NCBI GenBank assembly: GCA_963750065.1
Contig: CAVVPK010000019.1
Coordinates: 310,001 to 374,000, forward strand
Origin: CAVSRC01 sp963750065
GTDB lineage: Bacteria > Pseudomonadota > Alphaproteobacteria > Rhizobiales > Kaistiaceae
DNA: 64,000 bases
Direction of reading: 5' to 3'
Part shown: piece by piece, positions 51,412 through 59,707 of the stretch
Numbering within the stretch: position 1 is the stretch's first letter
How the letters are laid out: the number at the start of each line of letters is the position of its first letter
Notes under the pieces: model-generated
Told to the model about the DNA's origin: nothing
Databases searched by the model: none
The model's input: only the letters and a program-made list of their open reading frames with translations
Made by a program: the position numbers and the translations under genes

Positions 51412-51612
51412 CTATCCCAGTATCCGCGCGAGGAGACGGGTGGGGAGTTCGATTCGTCCGGGTAGCGCCTGATCAATGCATCCAGCGCATTGCGGTCGAG
51501 CGGCGCCGGGATCGGCCCGGCCACCCCTTCCACTGCCGCCGCCAGCTCGCGCGGCGTCATCGCCCAGAAGTCCTTCGGCGCCAAGCCGCAACCGACCGAG
51601 GCCGAAGGCCAT
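51412..51612 (-). pseudogene. GTA g10.1-like tail assembly chaperone (Phage_TAC_6), frameshifted
   Basis: FPWRQAMAFGLGRLRL, a one-base shift near 51586, then APKDFWAMTPRELAAAVEG and DRNALDALIRRYPD match the small TAC protein encoded before the tape measure in GTAs. The conserved FPW lies upstream of the ATG at 51612, but no start codon is found before the repeat at 51660-51802, so the N-terminus may have been cut by that insertion. After RRYPDE the frame reads straight into g11. Confidence 0.65.
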
Positions 51613-51659
51613 CGCCTGCCGCCAGGGAAAGGGTTCCTCTTGCCTGAGCTGCTGTGAAG

Positions 51660-51802
51660 TCTCCCCCTCGCCCCTTTGGGGAGAGGGTTCGCACCTTGCG
51701 AGGCGCAGCCGAGCTTAGGTGCGAAGGTGAGGGGGTGAGAGCTCCACGCTCACCCCCTCACCCGGCGCCTTGCGCCGACCTCTCGCCAACGGGGAGAGGT
51801 GA
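51660..51802. repeat. CTCTCCCC-type palindromic repeat, copy 1
   Basis: The element opens with CCCCTTTGGGGAGAGGG, has an inner inverted pair (GCACCTTGCG and TTAGGTGCGAAGGTGAGGGG), then CACCCCCTCACCCGGCG and closes GACCTCTCGCCAACGGGGAG. It fills the junction of g10 and g10.1. Similar copies are at 56776-56917 and, shorter, 63446-63566. Confidence 0.75.
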
Positions 51803-51808
51803 AGATCA

Positions 51809-52126
51809 TTACTCATCCGCGCCACCGAAGGTGGCCGCAAGCAATTCGCCGACGATGGCGACATAGCCCGTCGCCCCGCCCTCGGCGCGCATGTTGGCGA
51901 CCTCGGTGTCGCCGACATCGTTGCCGGCGCCGCGGAGGCCAGCGCCGATCACGCGGATCGCATCGCTGGCGGCAAGCTTGCCCTCGCCGAAGCGCCGCGC
52001 CAGGCCCATCAGGTCGCCGGCATCGAGCGCCGCTTCCAGTTCGGCGAGCGCCCCCAGCGTCAGGCACAGAGTCCATGTGCGCCCATCGAGCACCGCCTCG
52101 ACCTCACCGCGCTGCCGGTTGACCAT
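51809..52126 (-). CDS. GTA g10, gene transfer agent tail assembly protein
   Basis: This 105-residue protein is intact and matches the GTA_gp10 (Phage_TAC_11) family: EVEAVLDGRTWTLCLTLGAL, LEAALDAGDLMGLARRFGEG, then IRVIGAGLRGAGNDVGD. It lies between g9 and g10.1. It is the only head-to-hub gene between g4 and g15 without a visible frameshift. Junction 52127-52265 before it holds a weak CCCCTGCAAGGGGCAGG palindrome and no gene. Confidence 0.85.
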   Translation of the reverse strand: MVNRQRGEVEAVLDGRTWTLCLTLGALAELEAALDAGDLMGLARRFGEGKLAASDAIRVIGAGLRGAGNDVGDTEVANMRAEGGATGYVAIVGELLAATFGGADE

Positions 52127-52265
52127 GACGCGTTGCTCTTTGGTAGTGCGCTCGACCCATAGCTCAGCTTGCGCTTTCAGGGGCTGGAGGGCACTCGCGG
52201 CGCTGCCACAAGCGATCCCTCCCCCTGCAAGGGGCAGGCTTGCTGCAGGTACGACTGAGATCCGC

Positions 52266-52680
52266 TCAGACCGCTACAAACGCGATGGCGCCGGCCGATT
52301 CCAGCGCCATCTGGTAGGCAAGCTCGCCATTGTGCTCGCCGGAATATTCCAGCGCCGTCACCTGAAACGCGCCGGAGAGCGTACCGAAATCGGGCACCAC
52401 CACCTGCCAGTCGCGAATGATGCCGTCGAAGAAGACGCCGCGCACGGTCTCGTCGCTTGATGCATCGCGGAAGATACCGGAGCCGCTGAGGCTGGCGTGC
52501 TTGACGCCGGCCCCTTCCAGCAGCTCGCGCCAGCGCCCGGCGGAATCGGCGTCGGTCACATCGACGCTCTCGGCGTTGAAGGAGATGCGTCGGGCGCGCA
52601 GCCCGGCGACGGTCTGGAAGCGTCCCAGCCCCGTCGCTGTCGATCTTGAGGAGAAGGTCCTTGCCCTTCTGTGCGGTCAT
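52266..52680 (-). pseudogene. GTA g9, major tail protein (one frameshift)
   Basis: MTAQKGKDLLLKIDSDG from ATG at 52680, then after a one-base shift near 52628 RFQTVAGLRARRISFNAESV, DVTDADSAGRWRELLEGAGV and the clean C-terminal part FFDGIIRDWQVVVPDFGTLS and YSGEHNGELAYQMALESAG. This is the TP901-1-type major tail tube protein of GTAs, about 138 residues when corrected. Its ATG overlaps the TGA of the extended g8 frame. Confidence 0.82.
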
Positions 52681-53191
52681 GTTCGAGGTCTCCGTTGTGC
52701 AGGTGGCGAGTGTTGCGACGGGCAATGGGCAGTAGGCAGTCGATCTGAATCGAAATCGATTGCCGATTCGCCGATTGCCGATTCGCCATTCATTGCCGGT
52801 TCCGTCACCGCCCGGAATCGCAGTCGCCCGTGAAATGTGATCCCGTCGGGGTCGCGGGCCGAATCGCCGCTCTCGAAGCGCAGATTGACCAGCGATGGCC
52901 GGCGAGCGCCAGCGCTGCATCGTGCAGCGCGGCGCCGATCGCATCGGCGATGGCATGGCACTCGCTCTTGCCGTGGGCGCGCGACCAGACGTCGAGGGTC
53001 AGCCGGTGCTCGGCGCCGTCCTCGCTGCCGGTGCTCCAGTCGGCGAGCGTCGTGGGCCGATGGTGGCGTAAGGGAAGATGGCATGGCGCGGCGCGCGTCG
53101 AGATGCGGTCGGTGATCAGCGCGCCGACACCGTCGTCGGCTACGAAAGCGGCATAGACCGCCTTCTGCAGGGCAAGAGCTGCCGAGGTCAT
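52677..53191 (-). pseudogene. GTA g8, DUF3168 tail completion protein (frameshifts, repeat read-through)
   Basis: MTSAALALQKAVYAAFVADD from 53191, ALITDRISTRAAP, TTLADWSTGSEDGAEHRLTL, GAALHDAALALAGH then in another frame SLVNLRFESGDSARDPDGIT and RLRFRAVTEPA identify DUF3168. A compensating pair of shifts lies near 53080 and 53050 and another near 52897. After RAVTEPA, the usual family end, the frame has no stop but continues through the tandem array for about 38 codons to a TGA overlapping the g9 ATG. Confidence 0.78.
52725..52800. repeat. GGCGAATCGGCAATC tandem array at the g8-g9 junction
   Basis: On the minus strand the array reads GGCGAATCGGCAATC twice with slight variation, then CGATTTCGATTCAGATCGAC and CTGCCTACTGCCC. 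It is a degenerate heptamer/octamer tandem of the kind seen at several other junctions here. It is free of stop codons in the g8 frame. Confidence 0.7.
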
Positions 53192-53208
53192 GGCCTTCAT
53201 CCCCGGAT

Positions 53209-53291
53209 GTTTTTTTTTTGGTATTTTTTTGTTCACTTAAGGTGTTGTGTAGTGTTTTTATTGTATTAGTGTTATAGGTAAAAATAAAAAG
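53209..53291. other. AT-rich island in GC-rich DNA
   Basis: The stretch is made of long T runs (ten T at 53210-53219, seven T at 53224-53230), GTTCACTTAAGG, TTTTTATTGTATTAG and GGTAAAAATAAAAAGG. It has no counterpart in the rest of the window and sits between the gp10-like gene and g8, where GTA genes usually abut. It shows no gene and no clear promoter. It may be foreign, a degraded element end, or an assembly or base-calling artefact. Confidence 0.7.
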
Positions 53292-53293
53292 GC

Positions 53294-53556
53294 TCAGCTC
53301 CGCAATCGCATCGCGATGACTGCCTCGCCCGGCCATCCAGCGAGCCGAACTCGCGTGCGAAGAGCCCCTCTCCCTCGATGCTGACGACATAGTCGCCGCT
53401 CTCACGCCGCAGCACGCGGGTCGCGACCCCCGTCTCTTCGTGCAACAGGAGTGCCACGTCCTCGGCCTGTTGGCGGGCCGCCCGGTCGACGGCCGGCGAC
53501 GCACGCCCAAGCGCCCGCACCAGGTCGCCGCCGGTCAGCTTCAGCGGATCGCTCAT
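53294..53556 (-). pseudogene. HK97-gp10-like head-tail protein (one frameshift)
   Basis: From ATG at 53556 the frame gives MSDPLKLTGGDLVRALGRAS, then DVALLLHEETGVATRVLRR and SIEGEGLFAREFGSLDG; near 53337 a shift restores GEAVIAMRLRS and a stop at 53294. The small size and position between the adaptor and DUF3168 fit an HK97-gp10-like or GTA-specific tail terminator. Corrected length about 87 residues. It overlaps g7 by 4 bases. Confidence 0.6.
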
Positions 53557-53884
53557 GGCGCTTCCTCCATGCATTTGGCGACCAGATAGCGGCGGCGCTC
53601 GTCGGGATCGTGGACGGCGAGAACGCGGAAAATGCGCCACGGAAGGCGACGCGCATGCCGCCGGCGAGATCCTCGCGAAAGCGGAAGGTCACCAGATGGG
53701 TGACGACGCCGGAGAGATGCCGGCGACGATTTTTTCGCCGGCGCTCGTCGGCTCGATATGCGCCCACAGCGTCGCCAGGGTGTCCCAGAGCACCGTCTCG
53801 CCGCCGGCGCCGTCCGGCGCGCTGGCGCCGGATTCGACGGTCACCCGGTGGCGCACCAGCCGGGGTCGTAGTCGGGGCGGTCAA
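53553..53884 (-). pseudogene. GTA g7, phage head-tail adaptor (two frameshifts)
   Basis: The pieces RLVRHRVTVESGASAPDGAG, ETVLWDTLATLWAHIEPTSA (first frame), then THLVTFRFREDLAGGMRVAF and RIFRVLAVHDPDERRRYLVA (other frame) with the end CMEEAP identify the head-tail adaptor. Breaks fall near 53865, near 53735 at a run of six A, and near 53640. The start is unclear: only TTG at 53884, overlapping the g6 stop, is in place. Confidence 0.75.
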
Positions 53885-54456
53885 AGAGATAGGATCCGGT
53901 GGGGCGCGATCAGCGCCTCGAAACCAGCGGGGGTATGGCGCCGGCCATGTCGTGGCCGACGGCGCCGCGATGCTCGTACCAGTGGGCGACGAGCATCATG
54001 ATCGCCTGGCGGAGCGGCGCCGGCACGTCGAGGCTCGACGGGCCATAGCCCGCGGTGACGTCGATCTCGATGCCGTTCACCGCCTTGCCGACGGTGACCG
54101 GCGCGGTGCCCGAGAGCACCAGCCGGCCGGGCACGGCGACCGTATCGACCTCGTAGTCGTCTTCGCTCGACCACGCTCGGGTCGCCTTCGGCGTCGTAGA
54201 CGGTGACCGCATCGACCGAGATCAGCGGCGCCGGCGTCAGACTGACGATGCGCTTTCGCGGCCACTGGTCGAGATAGACGCGCCAGCCCTGCTCGATCAG
54301 CAGACGCCGGGTCAGCGCTTCGACATGCACCCGCGCCGCGACGATCGCCGCGCTGAGGAGCTGGTCGTCATCGTCCGTGTCGAGGCGCAGATGCGCCTTG
54401 GCATCGGCAAGTGTCACCGGCTCCAGCGCCGGCGCGGTGATGAGGGCTGCGGTCAT
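53881..54456 (-). pseudogene. GTA g6, head-tail connector (gp6/gp8-like), compensating frameshifts
   Basis: MTAALITAPALEPVTLADAK and HLRLDTDDDDQLLSAAIVAA start the connector protein from 54456. Near 54195 the frame shifts into DDYEVDTVAVPGRLVLSGTA, VNGIEIDVTAGYGP and LRQAIMMLVAHWYEHRGAVG, and near 53930 it returns to the first frame for GFEALIAPHRILSL and the stop. The two shifts cancel, so the overall frame is 192 codons, with a wrong middle third as read. Confidence 0.8.
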
Positions 54457-54648
54457 GGGAAATGTCCGAGTGAGCAGTGGGTGAATGGCAGTAGGCGACC
54501 GGAGGATCGGCTGGCAGAAGCGATTGGGAGAGCGATCCCGTCTGCTAGGCTCGCCGGGATGACGGTTGTTCTGATATGCAGGCGGCCCACGCACTCCTTG
54601 CAACGCGGGGCCGCCCGTCGGCACAGGCCCGGGGAGGGACGGGGCGGC
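54457..54648. repeat. repeat-filled junction between g6 and g5
   Basis: The gap holds GGCAGTAGG-type units near 54497-54505, a REP-like end (CGCCGGGATGACGG near 54565) and an imperfect GC-rich hairpin near 54605-54645. No gene is seen. Confidence 0.45.
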
Positions 54649-55885
54649 TCAGGCCGTGCCGAATTTGAGGAGCTTGATCGCGTCATAGTCCTGCATGCCG
54701 CCGCCCACCCGCTTGGTGGTGTAGAAGAGCACGTAGGGCTTGGCGGAATAGGGATCGCGCAGCACGCGCACGCCGAGGCGGTCGACGATCAGATAGCCGC
54801 GGCGGAAATCGCCGAAGGCAATGGCGAAGGCGTCCGAGCCGATGTCAGGCATGTCCTCGGACTCGGCGATCGGGAAGTCATCAGGCTCGCCGGCTGGCCG
54901 GCCACCGCCGCGGGCTGCCAGATGTAGTTGTCGCTGTCGTCCTTCATCTTGCGGATCGCCGCCTGGCTGGCGCGGTTCATCACCCAGGTGCCGTTCTGGC
55001 GATAGCCGGCCTTCAGCGCATAGACGAGGTCGACCAGGATGTCGGAGGGGGTTGCCGCCGGCCAGGCGCCGTCGACGCCGGTGGAGACATAGCCGATCTT
55101 CTCCCAGGCCCAGCTCGCCTCGGCCACGGTCGTATAGGAGAGGAAGCCGGTCGGCTTCTTGTCGCCGTCGCCGGTGACGAAGGCCGTGCCTTCCTGTCGG
55201 CGAAGACGGTCTCGACCTCGCCGCCAGCCATCGTCGATGTTGACGGCGCTGTCGTCGAGCAGCGTCGCGGTCGCCGCCGGCATGGCGTAGAGCTCCATGG
55301 TCGGGAATCGAGCTCGGCCAGCGTCGGCGGTGGTCTGCGGCCGGCATCGGTCTCGCCGACCCAGCCGGTGGCGGCGCCGGCGGTGACGAAGGGCTTCTTG
55401 TAGGCTCGTGCCCGAGACCTGGCGCACGCCGGCGAGGCGCGGTTCGGCGAGCCGCGACAGGCGCCGGCCGATGTCGCGCTCGGTCTCGTCGGCACCAGAT
55501 CCGCCGTCGAACACGACCCAGAGCGCATTCTTCTCCATGCCGCGCAGCGCCTCCTCGGCGCCGCCCCGCACATAGGCCTCGAAAGCCGCATTGTGCTCGA
55601 TGGCCGTTCGAGAGCGGCTGCCGTCGTGTCCAGAAGCGGCCGGCGCGTCTGAAGCACCAGCGAATCCATCAGCCGCTTCTGCTCGTCGAGCGCGCGGTTG
55701 ATGCGGTCGACCTTCTCCACCGTCAGCACGTCGGCGACGCGCTTCTGCTCGATCTCGGCGAGGCGGGAGTCGTTCTCCGCCTTGAACGCCTCGAAGGTCG
55801 TCATGAAGTCTTCGAACGCCCCGGCGACATCGCCGGTCGTCTCCGCGGCCTTGGTCTCGGGCGCGGGCACGGGTTCAGCCTGCAT
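54649..55885 (-). pseudogene. GTA g5, HK97-type major capsid protein (at least six frameshifts)
   Basis: From ATG at 55885 (MQAEPVPAPE, preceded by AAAGGA) comes the scaffold-like delta region (FEDFMTTFEAFKAENDSRLA, KVDRINRALDEQKRLMDSLV). Then, in changing frames, EHNAAFEAYVRGGAEEAL, YKKPFVTAGAATGWVGETDA, TMELYAMPAATATLLDDSAV, then GTAFVTGDGDKKPTGFLSYT, YALKAGYRQNGTWVMNRASQ and DFPIAESEDMPDIGSDAFAI, ending YDAIKLLKFGTA. Every part of an HK97-fold capsid is present and conserved, but breaks near 55608, 55408, 55345, 55305, 55225, 55195 and 54900 prevent translation. Confidence 0.85.
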
Positions 55886-55995
55886 GTCTGCTGTTCCTTT
55901 CATCAGGGGTTGGAGTATGTGGCGCGCGCTTGCGTCGGCATCTCCCCGGCTTGCGAGGGACGAGAGGCGGCGATCGAGCCGGCTTCGGCACGCAC

Positions 55996-56040
55996 AATCC
56001 GACTGCCGACTGCCGATTGCCGACCGTCGATGGTCAGGCG
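55996..56040. repeat. GACTGCCGATTGCC tandem at the g5-g4 junction
   Basis: GACTGCCGACTGCCGATTGC followed by CGACCGTCGATGGTC repeats the CTGCCGA heptamer three times. In the g4 frame it is read without a stop (RSAIGSRQSDCACRS), so it has displaced or removed the normal end of g4. Confidence 0.6.
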
Positions 56041-56054
56041 CATCCCGCGCTGCG

Positions 56055-56582
56055 TCAGCCACGCGCCGCAACAGCGCCGTCGCCCTGCGGATGGTGCGCG
56101 CCAGATGCACTTGCGCGTCCTTGACGCTCACGACGCGCGCCTCGGGCAGCATGGGAAAGGTGACCACCGAGATCTCCCACAGGTCGACCTCGTAGAGCGC
56201 GCGCACGCCGGTCTTGGCGTCGGTGCGCCCGCGCACGGTGCGATAGCCGATCGAGAGCCCGTCGAGGGCGCCGGCGCGCATCAGCGACAGCACCTCGCGC
56301 GCCTTCTCCACCTTGCGTGGTCAGCCGTCCCTTGACGAACAGCCCCTCGCCGTCCTCGCGGATCTCGAGCCAGACGCCGATCGGCGTGTTGGGGTCGTGC
56401 TGGAACAGCATCTTGACGCCCCCCGCCCCGCGCCTGGCGAGCGAGGCGCGGAAGGCGCCGGGCATCACCATGTCGCGGCCGAGATCGGGCCGGCCGAAGA
56501 GGCTGGCATAGCCGGTGAAAGTGCCGTCGGCCTCGACGGCCGAGAGCGTCGCGGGCGAGAATTTCCGTTCGGTGAGGATCAT
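56055..56582 (-). pseudogene. GTA g4, HK97-family prohead protease (one frameshift)
   Basis: MILTERKFSPATLSAVEADG, FTGYASLFGRPDLGRDMVMP, GGVKMLFQHDPNTPIGVWLE with the catalytic histidine, and after a shift near 56320 VEKAREVLSLMRAGALDGLS with the serine, IGYRTVRGRTDAKTGVRALY and LWEISVVTFPMLPEARV identify the capsid maturation protease. In the corrected frame no stop occurs until the capsid gene because the tandem at 55996 is open. The given end is the stop in the first frame. Confidence 0.82.
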
Positions 56583-56596
56583 GGATCGTCTCTTTC

Positions 56597-56734
56597 TTAC
56601 AGCTCCACCGCCCGCACGCGCGCCGTTCCCTGCCGGCGGCCGATCATGCGCGCCAGCCCTTCGGCAAAGGTGTGGAAGACGGCGCGGTGCGCGCCCGAGC
56701 GCGTCCCGGCGATCAGCATCAGCATGTGTTTCAT
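56597..56734 (-). CDS. small hypothetical ORF between g3.5 and g4
   Basis: A 45-codon frame (MKHMLMLIAGTRSGAHRAVF, RMIGRRQGTARVRAVEL) precedes the protease by 14 bases. The product is basic with a short hydrophobic start. No ribosome site is obvious and I do not recognise it; it may be chance. Confidence 0.3.
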   Translation of the reverse strand: MKHMLMLIAGTRSGAHRAVFHTFAEGLARMIGRRQGTARVRAVEL

Positions 56735-56775
56735 GGGTGTGGTCCGTTTTCTGTCGCGCGATCTCGTCGCGGTAT

Positions 56776-56917
56776 CCCCCTCTCCCGTGGGGAGAGGGCC
56801 GCGCACCTTATGAGCAACGCGAATTAGGCGCGTGGGGTGAGGGCGCACGGGCCCTCGTGAGGTAACATCCCCTCACCCGCTCGCTTCGCTCGCCGACCTC
56901 TCCCCAAGGGAGAGGTG
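56776..56917. repeat. CTCTCCCC-type palindromic repeat, copy 2
   Basis: CCCCCTCTCCCGTGGGGAGA opens the element, followed by an inner GCGCACCTTATGAGC and GGCGCGTGGGGTGAGGG, then ATCCCCTCACCCGCTCGCTT, and it closes GACCTCTCCCCAAGGGAGAG. It fills the g3.5-g4 junction up to 2 bases from the g3.5 stop. It matches 51660-51802 in layout. Confidence 0.75.
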
Positions 56918-56919
56918 AT

Positions 56920-57105
56920 TCAATCCCGGTCGAAGAAGCGGTTCAGCCGCGCGATCTCGTTGACGAAATCGTTGAAGCGCCGGTTGGAGGCGGCGAGTTC
57001 CCGGAGCGCCCAGACGAGCAGCGCGCTGGCGCCGCTCGCCCACAGGAACAGCGCCAGATGCGCCAGGTCGCCGCGCTCGACAAAAGTGTGTGTGAGGTCG
57101 TCCAC
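56920..57105 (-). CDS. GTA g3.5-like small membrane protein
   Basis: The 61-residue protein has one membrane helix (LALFLWASGASALLVWAL) and a charged tail (RFNDFVNEIARLNRFFDRD). Small single-helix proteins of this kind sit between portal and protease in rhizobial GTA clusters. Here it is cut off from the portal gene by 5 kb of accessory genes. Role unknown. Confidence 0.6.
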   Translation of the reverse strand: MDDLTHTFVERGDLAHLALFLWASGASALLVWALRELAASNRRFNDFVNEIARLNRFFDRD

Positions 57106-57208
57106 GTCATCGGTGCTCCCAACGCGCGTGCCGTCATTTCCGGGCGGTCAATGGACCGGCCCCTGTGCTAGGCTTGGGCCGCGTACCTCTCCTGCCCCCG
57201 ATCCCGCC

Positions 57209-57820
57209 ATGCACCTTTCCACCTGGCTCACCTTCCTCGCCGCCACCATCGTGGTGATGATCGCGCCCGGCCCGTCGGTGACGCTGATGGTCGCCAACAG
57301 CCTGCGCTACGGGCGCCGGGCGGGGCTCGCCAATGTCGCCGGCTTCCAGGCGGGTTTCGCCGTCATGGTGGTGCTGACGCTGGCCGGTCTCGCCTCGCTG
57401 ATCGCGGCGATGGGCGAGTGGTTCGTCTGGGTGCGGCTGGCAGGCGCCGCCTATCTCGTCTTCCTCGGCGTCAGGCTCATCCTCGGGCGCGACGACGCTC
57501 ACGGCGCCGTCCCGAGGCAGCCGCCCCGCGGCGGCTATTTCGCCCAGGCGATGATGGTCGAGGTCAGCAATCCCAAGGCGCTGCTCTTCTTCGGCGCCTT
57601 CTTTCCGCAGTTCATCGATCCCGCCGCCAGCGCCGCGCTGCAAATCCTCATCATGGGCGTGACGTCGATGGCGGTCGCGGCGACAACCGACACGATCTTC
57701 GTTCTGCTCGCCGCGCGCGTCGCCACGGGCCTCAGTTCAGGCCGCGCCCGCGTCATCCGCTGGACCAGCGGCAGCTTGCTCGTCGCCGGCGGCCTCTGGC
57801 TGGCGCTGAGGGGAGAGTGA
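57209..57820 (+). CDS. LysE family amino acid exporter
   Basis: The 203-residue membrane protein has the LysE/RhtB layout: MHLSTWLTFLAATIVVMIAP, the conserved PGPSVTLMVANSLRYGRRAG near residues 22-41, then AYLVFLGVRLIL near 80 and VEVSNPKALLFFGAFFPQF near 120, with about six helices. It probably exports an amino acid such as threonine or homoserine. It is on the plus strand, opposite to the GTA, and converges on the L,D-transpeptidase gene. A 50-base piece of its 3' part resembles 61646-61700. Confidence 0.88.
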   Translation: MHLSTWLTFLAATIVVMIAPGPSVTLMVANSLRYGRRAGLANVAGFQAGFAVMVVLTLAGLASLIAAMGEWFVWVRLAGAAYLVFLGVRLILGRDDAHGAVPRQPPRGGYFAQAMMVEVSNPKALLFFGAFFPQFIDPAASAALQILIMGVTSMAVAATTDTIFVLLAARVATGLSSGRARVIRWTSGSLLVAGGLWLALRGE

Positions 57821-57931
57821 GGCAGCCACGTCCCTCCGCCATGACCGGACATGCCACGGTCTGCTGCCGGATCGCCTCGCTCCCGAACGACCCTGAATGA
57901 CAATGCTGCCGCCGCGCTAGCGCGCAGTGTC

Positions 57932-59707
57932 CTACCAGCGCGGTTGCAGCCAGTCCCACCGGCTGCTCCGGCCGGACTTGCGCTGGAAAGGCGAAAAGAA
58001 GCCGAAGCCGCCGTTATCCTTCACAATTCGGGTATCGGCCGAAGGCGTGCGCGTGATGAAGCCGCCCTGCGGATAGTCGCTCAGCACCGCGACGAACTCG
58101 GTGCGATAGTTGGTCTCTGCGCTCAGCGGCTCGTCCGAGACGATGATCGAGGAGCGCGGCAATGCGGTCGGCGCGATGCGATCGAGCACATCCTCAGGGA
58201 TGGCGATGCGGTCGAGGGCGTCCGTGGCGTTGTCCGCGCCTTCGATCGTCACCGCGCTCCAGCGCAGAGTCCCGTCGTTGTTGCTCGCCATGGCCGTGAA
58301 TATGTGCGTGCCGATCGGCTTTTCGGGGTCGCGGATGGTGATCGGGACCTCGATGGACGAGTCGAACACCTCGCCGCCGTCCGGCCACTTCTTGTGTGTG
58401 TTGCGCCGCACGTAAAGCGTCTGCGTCGCGCGGCTGATGTAGACCGAGACCGGTTCGAGCGCGAGCTTGGCCTCGCTCGCTGCCTTGGCGGCAGCGGCCT
58501 TGCCGGTATCGGCCTCCTTGGCGGCGTCCTTGGCGGCGGCAGCGGCATCGCGCTTCGACGTCGCGTCGGTCCTGGCGGTGTCGAGCTCGCTCGCCAGGTC
58601 CGCTGCCTCGGTGACGGCCTTCTGCTTCGCCTCCTCGGCCCGCGCCTTGGCCTGATCCGCAGCGGCGACCGCCTTGTCGGCGGAGGCCAGCCTGGCGTCG
58701 GCGCTCGTCTTGGCAATTTCCAGCTTGCGCAGCGCCTTCGCCAGCGACGCTGCCTCGCGCGCTGCCGTAGCGGAGACTTTCTTCGCCGCGGCGTCCGTTG
58801 CGGTCTGCTGCCCCGATCCGGCATCCGCGACTTGCGTGCCCGCGCCGGCCTTGGCGGCATCGAGCTGGCTCGCCAGATCGGCGACCGTGGCAGCGGCCTT
58901 CTGCCTCGCGTCTTCGGCCCGCGCCTTTGCCTTGTCCGCGGCGGCGATCGCCTTGTCGGCGGAGGCCGGCTTGGCGTCGGCGCGGGTCTTCAGCCGTTCC
59001 AGCTTGCGCACCAGCGCGGCGGACGATTTTGCCTCGCGCGCCGCTGCGGCGGCAGATGTCTTTGCTTCGCTGGCCGCCGTGACGGCATCCGCGGCCTCGC
59101 CGGCAAGCGTCTCGGCACGCGCCGGAGCGGCCGCGAGCGCCTCCGCGTCCGGCTGAAACAGCGCCGGGTGGGAAAAATCGACCGGGGCCGCGTCGTCCGG
59201 CGAGATGATCACCCGCATCCCGATCTGCGTCTTGTCGAACATCGTCGCCGCAAAGCCGTAAGGCATCCGTATGCAGCCGTGCGAGGCCGCATAGCCGGGC
59301 AGCGGCCCGCCGTGCAGCGCGATGCCGTTCCAGGTGATGCGCTGCATGTTCGGCATCCAGGCATCGTCATACATGGACGAGTGGTGGTCCTTGTCCTTCT
59401 CGACGAGGGCGAAGACGCCGGCTGGCGTCTCGCGTCCCTTGGTCCCGGTGGACACAGGCGCCCGCATGATCCAGCCGTCGGCGTCGTAGAAAGTGACCCG
59501 CTGGGATTTGATCGACACGATCGCCATGATCGGCTCGCCGGCCTCGCGCTGGGCCTTCTCCACGGTCTGTGGCGCGGGGCGCGCTTTCTTCGCCAAGGCG
59601 TCGGTGCCGAGCGCCATCAGCGCGGCCATCGCCACCAGCATCACGACGGGGACAGGGCCCCAACGCCGGATCGCTACGGTGAATTGCGTCATCGCAGATC
59701 GCACCAT
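57932..59707 (-). CDS. L,D-transpeptidase with long coiled-coil region
   Basis: The 591-residue protein has a signal anchor (VVMLVAMAALMALG), a YkuD catalytic domain with IALHGGPLPGYAASHGCIRM near residues 126-145 (catalytic cysteine and histidine), and an Ala/Lys/Glu-rich stretch of about 200 residues built of two related blocks (ASADKAIAAADKAKARAEDA and ASADKAVAAADQAKARAEEA). A C-terminal domain (LEPVSVYISRATQTLYVRRN, SSIEVPITIRDPEKPIGTHI) looks like a second, cysteine-less YkuD-type module. It should crosslink peptidoglycan or attach lipoproteins. An in-frame ATG at 59692 is an alternative start. It is intact, inside the accessory block. Confidence 0.85.
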   Translation of the reverse strand: MVRSAMTQFTVAIRRWGPVPVVMLVAMAALMALGTDALAKKARPAPQTVEKAQREAGEPIMAIVSIKSQRVTFYDADGWIMRAPVSTGTKGRETPAGVFALVEKDKDHHSSMYDDAWMPNMQRITWNGIALHGGPLPGYAASHGCIRMPYGFAATMFDKTQIGMRVIISPDDAAPVDFSHPALFQPDAEALAAAPARAETLAGEAADAVTAASEAKTSAAAAAREAKSSAALVRKLERLKTRADAKPASADKAIAAADKAKARAEDARQKAAATVADLASQLDAAKAGAGTQVADAGSGQQTATDAAAKKVSATAAREAASLAKALRKLEIAKTSADARLASADKAVAAADQAKARAEEAKQKAVTEAADLASELDTARTDATSKRDAAAAAKDAAKEADTGKAAAAKAASEAKLALEPVSVYISRATQTLYVRRNTHKKWPDGGEVFDSSIEVPITIRDPEKPIGTHIFTAMASNNDGTLRWSAVTIEGADNATDALDRIAIPEDVLDRIAPTALPRSSIIVSDEPLSAETNYRTEFVAVLSDYPQGGFITRTPSADTRIVKDNGGFGFFSPFQRKSGRSSRWDWLQPRW

